A DNA stretch of 15,792 nt from CAZUGH01 sp964619785 (GCA_964619785.1 CAZUGH010000043.1:1-15792); one strand, 5' to 3'. Shown: positions 1-7,417, numbered from the stretch's first letter. Numbers and translations: made by a program. Notes: generated by a model from the sequence alone, not told the origin.

Positions 1-52
1 TTTCACAAAACAGAGAAATTCACTTTTAAAATATCTAAATGAGCGATTTTAC

Positions 53-80
53 TTGACTTTTTGTCATTTTCAGATATTAT
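53..80 (+). promoter_or_regulatory. Probable sigma-A promoter of the phosphoketolase gene
   Basis: A TTGACT box (53-58) lies 16 bases before TATTAT (75-80), which predicts a start near base 87 and a leader of about 70 bases. The gene has an AGGAGG site at 147-152, six bases before its ATG. An overlapping alternative -10 is TATAAA at 78-83, with a less favourable 19-base spacer. I see no convincing catabolite-response element. The first 50 bases are AT-rich and show nothing recognisable. Confidence 0.55.
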
Positions 81-158
81 AAAGGATGGTATTGTTAAAA
101 AAGTATCAATAGATTTGGCGCTTTGAGTAATAATAAAAATTAATTTAGGAGGACAACA

Positions 159-2537
159 ATGAACAATTGCGTTGAAAAAGGACCTTTAACCCAAGAGTAC
201 CTTGAAAAAATGGATGCATATTGGCGTGCAACCAATTATCTAGCAGCTGGACAGCTCTATCTGTTAGACAACCCTTTATTACGTGAGCCATTAACAATGG
301 AGCAGGTAAAGAAGAAAATCGTAGGACACTGGGGTACCGTTCCAGGACAGAACTTTATTTATGTACACATGAACCGTGCCATCAAAAAATATGACCTTGA
401 TATGATCTATATTTCCGGACCAGGACACGGCGGAAACTTCATGGTGGCTAATACCTACTTAGAAGGATCATACAGTGAAGTATATCCTAACATTAGCCAG
501 GATGTAGAAGGCATGAAGAAGTTATTCAAGCAATTCTCATTCCCAGGCGGAATCTCTAGCCACGTTGCACCAGAAACTCCTGGTTCAATCAACGAGGGTG
601 GTGAGCTTGGTTATTCATTGGCACATAGTTTTGGTGCTGTATTTGATAACCCAGACTTAATCACAACTTGTGTTGTTGGAGATGGAGAAGCTGAGACAGG
701 TCCATTAGCTACTGCTTGGCACTCTAATAAATTCTTAAATCCTGTATCTGATGGCGCTGTACTTCCTATCATGCACTTAAATGGATACAAAATCAGCAAC
801 CCTACTATCTTCTCTCGTATTTCTAAAGAAGAAGTAACGAATTTCTTCCAGGGTTGTGGATGGGAGCCACACTTCGTTGAAGGTGACGACCCAATGACAA
901 TGCACAAAGCAATGGCTGAGACCGTTGATACATGTATTGAAAAGATCAAAGCAATCCAGAAGGATGCTCGTGAAAATGGTAAGACTGGTCGTCCAGTTTG
1001 GCCAATGATCGTTCTTCGTACTCCTAAGGGATGGACAGGTCCTAAATTTGTTGATGGTAAGCAGATTGAGGGAACATTCCGTGCTCACCAGGTTCCTATG
1101 ACAATGGAGAAACCTGAGCACCTTGATATGTTAAAAGAGTGGATGTTAAGCTACCGTCCAGAAGAGTTATTCGATGAGAACGGACGTATTTTCCCTGAAC
1201 TTGCTGAATTAGCTCCTACTGGTGAGCACAGAATGGGTGCTAACCCACATGCTAACGGTGGTCTTCTACTTCGCGACCTTCGCCTTCCAGATTTCCGTGA
1301 CTATGCTGTAGACGTTCCTGTTCCAGGTTCTGTTGAAGCACAGGATATGATTGAATTAGGTGGATTTGTTCGTGATATCTTCAAATTAAATGAAGACAAT
1401 AAAAACTTCCGTATCTTTGGACCAGATGAGACTATGTCTAACCGTCTGATGAAGGTATTTGAAGAAACTAGCCGTGATTGGAATGCTGAGTTAGTTGATA
1501 ACGATGAGTTCCTTGCACACGATGGTCGTGTTATGGATGGTATGCTCTCCGAGCATATGTGTGAAGGTTGGTTAGAGGGTTACCTCTTAACTGGACGTCA
1601 CGGTTTCTTCGCTAGTTACGAAGCATTTATCCGTTTGATTGACTCTATGTTCTCTCAGCACGCAAAATGGCTGAAGGTTACATCTGAGCTTCCTTGGAGA
1701 CAGAAAATCGCTTCTTTGAACTATATTCTTACATCTAATGTATGGCAGCAGGATCATAACGGATTTACACATCAGGATCCAGGTTTCTTAGATCACGTTG
1801 CTAACAAGAAGGCAGATGTAGTTCGTATGTATCTTCCACCAGATGCTAACTGTTTGCTTTCATGCTTCGATCACTGTATCAGAAGTAAGAACTATGTAAA
1901 CGTTATGGTAGCTTCTAAACACCCTCGTCAGCAGTGGCTGACTATGGAACAGGCTGTTAAGCACTGTACTCAGGGTATTGGTATCTGGGATTGGGCAAGT
2001 AACGATCAGGGCTGCGAGCCAGATGTAGTTCTTGCATGTTGTGGTGATACTCCTACATTGGAGATTATGGCTGCATCCAATATTCTTCATGAGCACTTAC
2101 CAGAGCTCAAGATTCGTGTCATCAACGTAGTTGACCTTATGAAGCTTCAGCCACAGAGCGAGCATCCACATGGTCTTAGCGATGTTGAGTACGATTCATT
2201 GTTCACTAAGAACACACCAGTAATCTTTGCATTCCATGGTTATCGTACATTGATCCATGAGTTAACTTATGACCGTCATAACAAGAATATGACAGTACTT
2301 GGATACAAAGAAGAAGGTACAATCACTACTCCATTCGACATGCGTGTACAAAACGACATCGATCGTTTCCACATCGTTATCGAAGCTGTTAACTCAATTC
2401 CAAGCCTTGGAAGCAAAGGTGCATATCTTGCACAGCTTATGCGTGACAAGCTTGTTGAGCACAAGCAGTACATTGCTGATTATGGTCTTGACCTTCCAGA
2501 AGTTGCTGATTGGACATGGAACAGTATTCAGAAATAA
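159..2537 (+). CDS. xfp: Phosphoketolase (xylulose-5-phosphate / fructose-6-phosphate)
   Basis: This is a thiamine-diphosphate- and Mg-dependent cytosolic enzyme. It phosphorolytically cleaves xylulose 5-phosphate, and in many family members fructose 6-phosphate, to acetyl phosphate plus glyceraldehyde 3-phosphate or erythrose 4-phosphate. The 792-residue length is normal for the family. Family signatures visible are GPGHGG (residues 87-92), SSHVAPETPGS with EGGELGY (133-152), and the ThDP/Mg site GDGEAETGPLA followed by the Asn of HSNKF (174-192). HLNGYKISNPT follows near 208, then GWTGPK near 290, DHNGFTHQDPGF near 535 and SKHPRQQW near 590. Substrate choice cannot be read from the sequence, so the xpk or xfp naming is arbitrary. 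Arginine codons are mostly CGT, which fits high expression. The gene stands alone, with its own promoter and terminator. The start is fixed by AGGAGG six bases upstream. Confidence 0.97.
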   Translation: MNNCVEKGPLTQEYLEKMDAYWRATNYLAAGQLYLLDNPLLREPLTMEQVKKKIVGHWGTVPGQNFIYVHMNRAIKKYDLDMIYISGPGHGGNFMVANTYLEGSYSEVYPNISQDVEGMKKLFKQFSFPGGISSHVAPETPGSINEGGELGYSLAHSFGAVFDNPDLITTCVVGDGEAETGPLATAWHSNKFLNPVSDGAVLPIMHLNGYKISNPTIFSRISKEEVTNFFQGCGWEPHFVEGDDPMTMHKAMAETVDTCIEKIKAIQKDARENGKTGRPVWPMIVLRTPKGWTGPKFVDGKQIEGTFRAHQVPMTMEKPEHLDMLKEWMLSYRPEELFDENGRIFPELAELAPTGEHRMGANPHANGGLLLRDLRLPDFRDYAVDVPVPGSVEAQDMIELGGFVRDIFKLNEDNKNFRIFGPDETMSNRLMKVFEETSRDWNAELVDNDEFLAHDGRVMDGMLSEHMCEGWLEGYLLTGRHGFFASYEAFIRLIDSMFSQHAKWLKVTSELPWRQKIASLNYILTSNVWQQDHNGFTHQDPGFLDHVANKKADVVRMYLPPDANCLLSCFDHCIRSKNYVNVMVASKHPRQQWLTMEQAVKHCTQGIGIWDWASNDQGCEPDVVLACCGDTPTLEIMAASNILHEHLPELKIRVINVVDLMKLQPQSEHPHGLSDVEYDSLFTKNTPVIFAFHGYRTLIHELTYDRHNKNMTVLGYKEEGTITTPFDMRVQNDIDRFHIVIEAVNSIPSLGSKGAYLAQLMRDKLVEHKQYIADYGLDLPEVADWTWNSIQK

Positions 2538-2555
2538 TATAATACTATGATATAT

Positions 2556-2589
2556 AAAAGAAGAACCTCAGTTTTGGGGTTCTTCTTTT
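2556..2589. terminator. Bidirectional intrinsic terminator between xfp and the cysK remnant
   Basis: A 12-bp perfect stem, AAAAGAAGAACC (2556-2567) with GGTTCTTCTTTT (2578-2589), closes a 10-base loop. On either strand the hairpin ends in a T run. It therefore ends xfp transcription on the plus strand and anything read through the convergent cysK remnant on the minus strand. Confidence 0.85.
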
Positions 2590-2596
2590 GTACTCT

Positions 2597-3013
2597 TTAT
2601 TGAAATAAAGCTGTGGAGAGATATCGATCTCCTGTATCCGGTAAAATGATAACAATATTCTTACCCTCATTCTCTGGACGCTTCGCCAATTCGCTTGCTG
2701 CCCATACTGCCGCACCAGATGATATTCCCACAAGAACACCTTCACGCTTTGCAACTTCTCTGCCTGCCTTAAAAGCATCTTCGTCTTCTACTGCTATAAT
2801 CTCATCAAGAACATCTCGATCAAGTGTATCTGGTACAAATCCAGCTCCAATTCCTTGAATCTTGTGTGGTCCCGGTGTTCCTTTACTCAAAACTGGGGAC
2901 CCTGCTGGCTCCACAGCAACCACTTTCACAGCCGGATTCTTATCCTTTAGGTATTTTCCTACACCTGTTACGGTACCACCAGTTCCCACACCAGCAACAA
3001 GTATATCAACTTT
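2597..3013 (-). pseudogene. cysK: 5'-truncated cysteine synthase A remnant (C-terminal domain only)
   Basis: Cysteine synthase (O-acetylserine sulfhydrylase, PLP fold type II) makes cysteine from O-acetylserine and sulfide and is normally about 305-320 residues. Only the C-terminal part remains. Homology begins abruptly at KVDILVAGV (from 3013), directly preceded by an in-frame TGA at 3014-3016. It then runs intact through the PLP-phosphate loop GTGGT, the GPHKIQGIGAGF segment and the GISSGAA motif that contacts the PLP ring nitrogen, to the natural C-terminus. About 165 N-terminal residues are absent, including the lysine that binds PLP, so it cannot be catalytic. A GTG at 2987-2989 could in principle start a 130-residue product, but no ribosome site precedes it and no promoter is visible. 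The absence of internal stops suggests a recent deletion, or an assembly join. Confidence 0.85.
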
Positions 3014-3026
3014 TCATTTATTGCAC

Positions 3027-3057
3027 AAAAAAGAGCCATTGCTTTCGCAATAGCTCT
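3027..3057 (-). terminator. Intrinsic terminator of serS
   Basis: Read on the minus strand, AGAGCTATTGC (3057-3047), a GAAA tetraloop and GCAATGGCTCT (3042-3032) form an 11-bp stem with one G-U pair, followed by a run of six T (3032-3027). It starts about 15 bases after the serS stop and lies between serS and the cysK remnant, so read-through into the remnant should be low. Confidence 0.88.
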
Positions 3058-3072
3058 CACTATCAACAATAA

Positions 3073-4356
3073 TTATTTCTTCTCAATCTTAGTCATACCG
3101 CCCATATATGGCTGCAATGCTTTTGGAATATTAACAGAACCATCTTCATTCAGATTGTTCTCTAAGAATGCAATCAACATTCTTGGTGGTGCTACAACTG
3201 TGTTATTCAGTGTATGTGCAAAATACTTGCCACCTTCACCAACAACACGAATCTTCAATCGTCTTGCTTGTGCATCTCCTAGATTGGAACAACTGCCAAC
3301 CTCAAAATACTTCTTCTGACGAGGAGACCATGCTTCAACATCAATTGACTTCACCTTAAGATCGGCCAAATCACCTGAGCAACATTCTAAAGTACGTACT
3401 GGTACATCTAACGAACGGAACAAATCAACTGTATTCTGCCATAACTTATCAAACCACTCTTTACTATCCTCTGGCTTACAAACAACGATCATCTCTTGCT
3501 TCTCAAACTGATGAATACGATACACGCCACGTTCTTCAATACCATGAGCACCCTTTTCCTTACGGAAACATGGAGAATAGCTTGTCAACGTATGTGGAAG
3601 AGAATCTTCCTGAACGATTGTGTCAATATACTTACCAATCATAGAATGCTCACTTGTACCGATGAGGTATAAATCCTCTCCCTCAATCTTATACATCATC
3701 GCATCCATCTCGTCAAAGCTCATAACGCCTGTAACTACATCGCTTCGAATCATAAAAGGTGGAACACAATAAGTAAAGCCTCGATTAATCATAAAGTCTC
3801 TAGCATAGGAGATAACAGCAGAATGAAGTCTTGCTATATCACCCATCAAATAATAAAAGCCATTACCAGCAACTCTTCTAGCCGCATCAAGATCAAGTCC
3901 ATCAAAGTTCTCCATAATCTCTGCATGATATGGAATCTCGTAATCAGGAACAACCGGCTCTCCGTAACGCTTAATCTCAACATTCTCACTATCATCCTTG
4001 CCAATTGGAACGCTTGGATCAATGATGTTAGGAATCACCATCATAATCTTCTTAATCTTCTCGGCAACTTCTGCCTCGATACCTTCTAACTCGGCAAGAC
4101 GGTCTGCAAACTGAGCAACCTTCTTCTTCGCTTCCTCTGCCTCTTCCTTCTTACCCTGTGCCATCAAGGCACCAATCTGTTTTGAAATCTTCTTTCTATC
4201 TGCACGCAGGGAATCTGCTTCCTGCTGAGTCTTTCTACTCTCTAAGTCAAGTTCAATCACTTCATCCACTAATGGAAGCTTACGATCCTGAAACTTATTC
4301 TTAATGTTCTGTTTAACAATGTCTGGATTCTCTCTCAAAAATTTAATGTCTAACAT
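3073..4356 (-). CDS. serS: Seryl-tRNA synthetase, clostridial/haloarchaeal-like subtype
   Basis: This class II synthetase charges tRNA-Ser (and tRNA-Sec) with serine in the cytosol. The 427-residue protein has the long N-terminal coiled-coil arm that grips tRNA-Ser (residues about 30-105, rich in K, E and A). The catalytic domain follows, with TSEH (234-237), motif 2 FRKEKGAHGIEERG then YRIHQFEKQEM (264-289), and a motif 3 region HTLNNTVVAPPRMLIAFLEN (381-400). Motif 3 differs from the usual bacterial form ([20 protein letters not shown]) and, with SPRQKKYFEVGS and the KALQPYMGG tail, resembles archaeal SerRS. Some clostridia carry two serS genes, so this may be one of a pair. The start is set by AGGAGG six bases before the ATG. 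It has its own promoter just upstream, and no T-box fits in the 61-base gap. Confidence 0.96.
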   Translation of the reverse strand: MLDIKFLRENPDIVKQNIKNKFQDRKLPLVDEVIELDLESRKTQQEADSLRADRKKISKQIGALMAQGKKEEAEEAKKKVAQFADRLAELEGIEAEVAEKIKKIMMVIPNIIDPSVPIGKDDSENVEIKRYGEPVVPDYEIPYHAEIMENFDGLDLDAARRVAGNGFYYLMGDIARLHSAVISYARDFMINRGFTYCVPPFMIRSDVVTGVMSFDEMDAMMYKIEGEDLYLIGTSEHSMIGKYIDTIVQEDSLPHTLTSYSPCFRKEKGAHGIEERGVYRIHQFEKQEMIVVCKPEDSKEWFDKLWQNTVDLFRSLDVPVRTLECCSGDLADLKVKSIDVEAWSPRQKKYFEVGSCSNLGDAQARRLKIRVVGEGGKYFAHTLNNTVVAPPRMLIAFLENNLNEDGSVNIPKALQPYMGGMTKIEKK

Positions 4357-4386
4357 AATGTCCTCCTAATAAAAGTATACCCATTC

Positions 4387-4415
4387 ATTATAAACTTTCA
4401 TTCAGGGAAATGCAA
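4387..4415 (-). promoter_or_regulatory. Sigma-A promoter of serS
   Basis: On the minus strand TTGCAT (4415-4410) and a perfect TATAAT (4392-4387) are separated by exactly 17 bases. The predicted start is near 4380, giving a leader of only about 25 bases that contains the AGGAGG site. The promoter begins two bases after the stop codon of the upstream gene, so serS can be transcribed independently of it. Confidence 0.8.
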
Positions 4416-4417
4416 GC

Positions 4418-5104
4418 CTATAGCACATACAAATATATCATTGCAAAATGCAATGCACTACCACCAAGCACAAAGAAATGCCAGATAGAATGTAAATACT
4501 TAGCCTTCTTACCCAAACCGTATAAAATCGCACCTAATGTGTAAACCACTCCGCCAGCAAGCAACAGAATGATTCCATTTCGATCTATCGAATTTGCTAA
4601 TGGACGAAAACCAATTACAATCACCCATCCCATTGCAATGTAACATACAACAGAGAACTTCTTAAAGCGTTCAACATCAATTGCATTGAAAACAATACCA
4701 AGTATTGCCGTTCCAACAATAACACCGAAGAATGACCATCCCCAGGCTCCTCCAATGGCAACTAAAACAATCGGAATATAGGTTCCTGCAATTAATAGAT
4801 AGATAGAACAATGGTCAAATACACGAAATACTCTCTTAGCTGCATTTCTCTTCAATGCATGGTAAATCGTAGACATCGTATACAAAATAATCATCATAGA
4901 ACCATAAAGTGCACTACTTACAACTGAAATCCCACTTCCTGACTCCACCGATTTTACAACACACAACACGAGTGCCACAATTCCAAAAGCTGCTCCTAAT
5001 CCATGAGAAATCGAGCTAACCAATTCCTCACCCAACGTATAATTTGGCAAAGGAATCTTGTGTTCTTTTTCTCTTTCTTCATTACGTAGCGACTGTGAAC
5101 TCAT
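4418..5104 (-). CDS. trhA: Hemolysin III / PAQR family seven-helix membrane protein (TrhA-like)
   Basis: This is an integral membrane protein of the HlyIII/YqfA family (PAQR superfamily). In bacteria the family is tied to membrane-energetics or lipid homeostasis; true haemolysis is not a general property. The 228 residues contain about seven hydrophobic helices (roughly 30-50, 60-80, 98-118, 122-143, 150-168, 178-197, 208-227) after a polar 25-residue tail. The conserved polar residues that form the zinc site in PAQR structures are present: SISHG (H34), STIYH (S78, H82), FDHCSIY (D97, H98) and HSIWHFF (H205, H209). The start is supported by GGAGGT about seven bases upstream. It has its own promoter in the 98-base gap upstream. 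It lies immediately before serS, but serS has its own promoter. The exact function is not predictable. Confidence 0.88.
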   Translation of the reverse strand: MSSQSLRNEEREKEHKIPLPNYTLGEELVSSISHGLGAAFGIVALVLCVVKSVESGSGISVVSSALYGSMMIILYTMSTIYHALKRNAAKRVFRVFDHCSIYLLIAGTYIPIVLVAIGGAWGWSFFGVIVGTAILGIVFNAIDVERFKKFSVVCYIAMGWVIVIGFRPLANSIDRNGIILLLAGGVVYTLGAILYGLGKKAKYLHSIWHFFVLGGSALHFAMIYLYVL

Positions 5105-5145
5105 TTTCTTACCTCCATGATTTTACTTTTAATGATAACTGCTAT

Positions 5146-5166
5146 ATGTAGTTTTCAATACTACAT
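5146..5166. promoter_or_regulatory. Inverted repeat over the predicted start site of the hemolysin III gene (possible operator)
   Basis: A perfect 7-bp inverted repeat, ATGTAGT (5146-5152) and ACTACAT (5160-5166) with a 7-base spacer, begins five bases after the -10 box and covers the predicted transcription start. That is a typical repressor position. I do not recognise the regulator family. No T run follows on the minus strand, so it is not an intrinsic terminator for the upstream gene. Confidence 0.4.
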
Positions 5167-5170
5167 CTAT

Positions 5171-5199
5171 ATACTAATGCCTTACCTTGACTCTGTCAA
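5171..5199 (-). promoter_or_regulatory. Probable sigma-A promoter of the hemolysin III gene
   Basis: On the minus strand a perfect TTGACA (5199-5194) is followed, after 17 bases, by TAGTAT (5176-5171, four of six consensus bases). It lies just after the stop codon of the preceding gene. The predicted start is near 5164, within the inverted repeat at 5146-5166. Confidence 0.6.
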
Positions 5200-5202
5200 C
5201 AG

Positions 5203-5847
5203 CTAAATCAGAAGATTACGCACGAAACCAATCATACTTACATGTGTCGTTGTAATTCCTTCTCCTACGTGTACATGATCATGTGAATACCACAGATCAA
5301 ACAGAAATAAAGCTGTCAAAACAATCACAATAAGAATTCGAATCCACTTGGGAATCCGCGCAAAAAGATTATCCAGCATCGGCGCAAAGATATAGATAAA
5401 AGCAACCCCACCAATACCAAAAGCCACTGAGCCTTCCAGACAAATTCGACCATTAATATTTAAAAAATAGCCTGAATAATCCCACCATTTCACACCGTGA
5501 CACATCTCTAAGTACCAGCTTGTTGCATATTCAACAACAGAACATATTATCATCGTCATAAAAAAGGTGAGGACTGGTCGCTGAAAAAATTTACGTAGAA
5601 ATAACAAAATCAGTATGCCACCTGTTCCATAAATGGGAAGCCACGGACCATAAAGCACTCCTCGATTAATAAATACACCGTTCTTATATAATCCATAACC
5701 AACTTCCCATACCCAACCTACAAAAGAGAATGAAAAAAAGAACATCAGATATGTAAGAATGGAATATCTACGATTACAATCCATCGCCTTAATATTAAGT
5801 TGTATCTTATCTTGAAAGGGATACCGCGCTCCCGGATATTGGCTCAT
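5203..5847 (-). CDS. Putative ABC-transporter type IV (CmpB-like, PF06541) membrane protein
   Basis: A 214-residue integral membrane protein with about five hydrophobic helices (roughly 30-50, 68-85, 92-110, 138-156, 168-186). The family hallmarks are visible: GWVWEVGYG followed by NRGVLYGPWLPIYGTG (44-76), and WWDYS with NGRICLEGS (121-140). This clostridial family is named after a putative ABC permease, but no transport role has been shown as far as I know. The 20-residue polar N-terminus and a His-rich stretch (HDHVHVGEG, 189-197) are noticeable. It follows the DUF975 gene by 14 bases and its ribosome site (AAGGGAG) lies in that gap, so the two are probably co-transcribed. A second candidate start is Met22 (5784), with a weaker ribosome site. 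Function unknown. Confidence 0.78.
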   Translation of the reverse strand: MSQYPGARYPFQDKIQLNIKAMDCNRRYSILTYLMFFFSFSFVGWVWEVGYGLYKNGVFINRGVLYGPWLPIYGTGGILILLFLRKFFQRPVLTFFMTMIICSVVEYATSWYLEMCHGVKWWDYSGYFLNINGRICLEGSVAFGIGGVAFIYIFAPMLDNLFARIPKWIRILIVIVLTALFLFDLWYSHDHVHVGEGITTTHVSMIGFVRNLLI

Positions 5848-5861
5848 CTGCTCTCTCCCTT

Positions 5862-6770
5862 CTATAGATATTCATCTTTGAGTTCTTGATAGTCGTCCAC
5901 CTGATCTATAATTGCTTGATTCCGTAACAGCATATACAACTCAGCATCTGTGGCTGCTTTGTAGGGATTTACATAAAGAAATCCTAACAATCCCAATGTC
6001 AAAATTGTTAGTAAATCCCACCCTAGAAAAGTACAATCAAGCAAAAATGTCTTCCACTTGTTACCCTTCATCATCTCTTTTGATAACTGAAAGGCTTTAT
6101 GTCGATTAAGCTCTGGATTTTCCGCTAAAATATATGGAATCAAACGATACTCATAGAATTTAATAATACCGCCAATAATCGTGAAGCTCCAAAGCAAATT
6201 ATATAACCAACGAAAAAACATGATACTAGCTGGATGAATAATTTTTCTCATACGGAAGAGATATAGAAAACGCGATGCACGTGTTCCCGGATACCTACGA
6301 TTTTCAAGATAAAACCGCTTCGAACCAATTACGAGTATATTGGCAACAAATACCGTATAGGCAATCGCAATTAAAGAAGACACAATAAGTATCACACCAG
6401 CTGCAATATCTCGATCAAAAACAATCGTACTAATTCCATCTAGCAAGTGAAATGTAAAATTGTCATTTGTGGACGTTTTACTATTCACGGCAATATCTAC
6501 AATAAATTGGGCATTTGTATTACGACTCAGTGCCGACTTTGTTAGCGAAGCTAAAAAATCCCCTAAAATGTTACCATTTGAATTCGAAATCATCTGATGA
6601 ACAGCATTCGTTGTACGCGCAAATTCCTCTGTATACTCATGAATGGCAGAAGTTGAAGTTCCATACTCGCCAACTAAAAATGCAATTAAAAAGCATACTG
6701 CTACACATGCCCAGAAGTTTCGGAAGAATGCGCTTCTTCCCTGTCTCTTTAACTCCTTACGATTCCACAT
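5862..6770 (-). CDS. DUF975 family integral membrane protein
   Basis: A 302-residue multi-pass membrane protein of the DUF975 family (PF06161), common in Clostridia and lactobacilli and of unknown function. The N-terminus MWNRKELKRQGRSAF is the family's usual opening. It is followed by helices at about 18-34, 122-148, 183-204 and 243-268, and by the family's C-terminal signature IPYILAENPEL, SKEMMKGNKWK, FLGWDLL and VNPYKAATDAELY (211-279). The extracellular-looking stretch 35-110 between the first two helices is polar. I chose the ATG at 6770 because GGGG lies eight bases before it and homologs begin MW. The ATG at 6776 is too close to that site, and the one at 6809 lies further inside the upstream gene. 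The start overlaps the end of the metallophosphoesterase gene by 14 bases, implying translational coupling. Confidence 0.8.
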   Translation of the reverse strand: MWNRKELKRQGRSAFFRNFWACVAVCFLIAFLVGEYGTSTSAIHEYTEEFARTTNAVHQMISNSNGNILGDFLASLTKSALSRNTNAQFIVDIAVNSKTSTNDNFTFHLLDGISTIVFDRDIAAGVILIVSSLIAIAYTVFVANILVIGSKRFYLENRRYPGTRASRFLYLFRMRKIIHPASIMFFRWLYNLLWSFTIIGGIIKFYEYRLIPYILAENPELNRHKAFQLSKEMMKGNKWKTFLLDCTFLGWDLLTILTLGLLGFLYVNPYKAATDAELYMLLRNQAIIDQVDDYQELKDEYL

Positions 6771-7344
6771 TTCCATGACCCCTTTCTCGGTTCTTCTCAA
6801 GTATCTCATCTAATGTTGCGGGAGCCCAATCATAAAATCCGCACCACACATTATACATCTCACATTCAATCCCCTGCTGCCAAAGGAGTTCAACCATCTG
6901 TCGCGTCAACCCCTCTTCCGAAGTATTATGAACGTGACCATACAGATGAATTGCCTTGTTATAGTGACCATGATATAACGGAATTGGATAATGACTAAGT
7001 ACTACGCGAACGCGACTTCCATCTGCCAATGGGACCTTCATATCTTCATAATCCTTAATGCTGACAAACAAATCACGATATACCGACTTCTTCACACGAT
7101 CGTGATTGCCACGAATCAAATGCAAATTGCCATTGAGACGCCCCACTAATGCACATGCCCGTTCACCAGTCAACCAACATAAATCGCCCAACACATATAC
7201 CTGGTCACCTTTACCAACCTTGTCATTCCAACGTTGAATCAAACCTTCATTCATATCATCCACATTGTCCCAAGGCCTATGATCAAAATCTAGCACACCC
7301 TTATGTCCTAGATGAATGTCACTAGTAAATAATATTCTAGCCAT
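6757..7344 (-). CDS. Metallophosphoesterase (calcineurin-like, PF00149)
   Basis: A 195-residue cytosolic phosphoesterase with all five metal-binding blocks of the calcineurin-like superfamily: SDIHLGH (D9, H11), VLGDLCW (D54), RGNHD (N80, H81), LSHYP (H118) and YGHVHN (H137, H139). Two divalent metals are expected in the active site. The HRPWDNVDDMNEGLIQRWN segment resembles small stand-alone phosphoesterases often found in phages and Firmicutes, whose substrates are mostly unknown. No membrane segment or signal peptide is present. It is the first gene of a three-gene minus-strand unit, has a GGAGGG ribosome site about three bases before the ATG, and overlaps the next gene. Confidence 0.9.
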   Translation of the reverse strand: MARILFTSDIHLGHKGVLDFDHRPWDNVDDMNEGLIQRWNDKVGKGDQVYVLGDLCWLTGERACALVGRLNGNLHLIRGNHDRVKKSVYRDLFVSIKDYEDMKVPLADGSRVRVVLSHYPIPLYHGHYNKAIHLYGHVHNTSEEGLTRQMVELLWQQGIECEMYNVWCGFYDWAPATLDEILEKNRERGHGNVES

Positions 7345-7378
7345 ATTCCCTCCGATGTTCCTTTTCTCTTATTGTTTC

Positions 7379-7407
7379 ATTATAACGGTAGACGCCTTTT
7401 CTCACAA
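7379..7407 (-). promoter_or_regulatory. Sigma-A promoter of the metallophosphoesterase-DUF975-PF06541 unit
   Basis: On the minus strand TTGTGA (7407-7402) is followed after 17 bases by a perfect TATAAT (7384-7379). The predicted start is near 7372, giving a leader of about 28 bases. It is interleaved with the plus-strand promoter at 7389-7417. Confidence 0.65.
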
Positions 7408-7417
7408 GTAGTATACT
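7389..7417 (+). promoter_or_regulatory. Possible sigma-A promoter of the glycosyltransferase gene
   Basis: TAGACG (7389-7394, four of six consensus bases) lies 17 bases before TATACT (7412-7417, five of six). The predicted start is near 7424, with AAGGA at 7434-7438 and the ATG at 7447. The -35 and -10 boxes physically overlap the opposite-strand promoter. Confidence 0.5.

Noticed and set aside
87..158. Possible leader hairpin (TATTG...CAATA) in the xfp 5' region
   Set aside because: Only five base pairs with a long AT loop; no riboswitch or attenuator feature is recognisable.
611..2473. Several 60-115-codon antisense reading frames inside xfp
   Set aside because: They are shadows of a strongly conserved enzyme, lack ribosome sites and show no recognisable motif. 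The same holds for the antisense frames inside asnS, the AICAR transformylase gene and thiG.
2545..2778. Small minus-strand reading frame overlapping the xfp/cysK junction
   Set aside because: It runs across the terminator and out of frame with clear cysK homology; its residue composition is not protein-like and no ribosome site is seen.
2597..2989. A short functional cysteine synthase starting at GTG 2989
   Set aside because: It lacks the PLP-binding lysine half of the enzyme, homology extends upstream of the GTG to an in-frame stop, and there is no ribosome site.
2590..3072. Mobile element as the cause of the cysK truncation
   Set aside because: No transposase, terminal inverted repeat or target duplication is visible around the break at 3013-3027.
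3073..5104. hemolysin III gene and serS as an obligate operon
   Set aside because: A near-consensus promoter (TTGCAT-17-TATAAT) directly precedes serS, so independent transcription is more likely; read-through is still possible.
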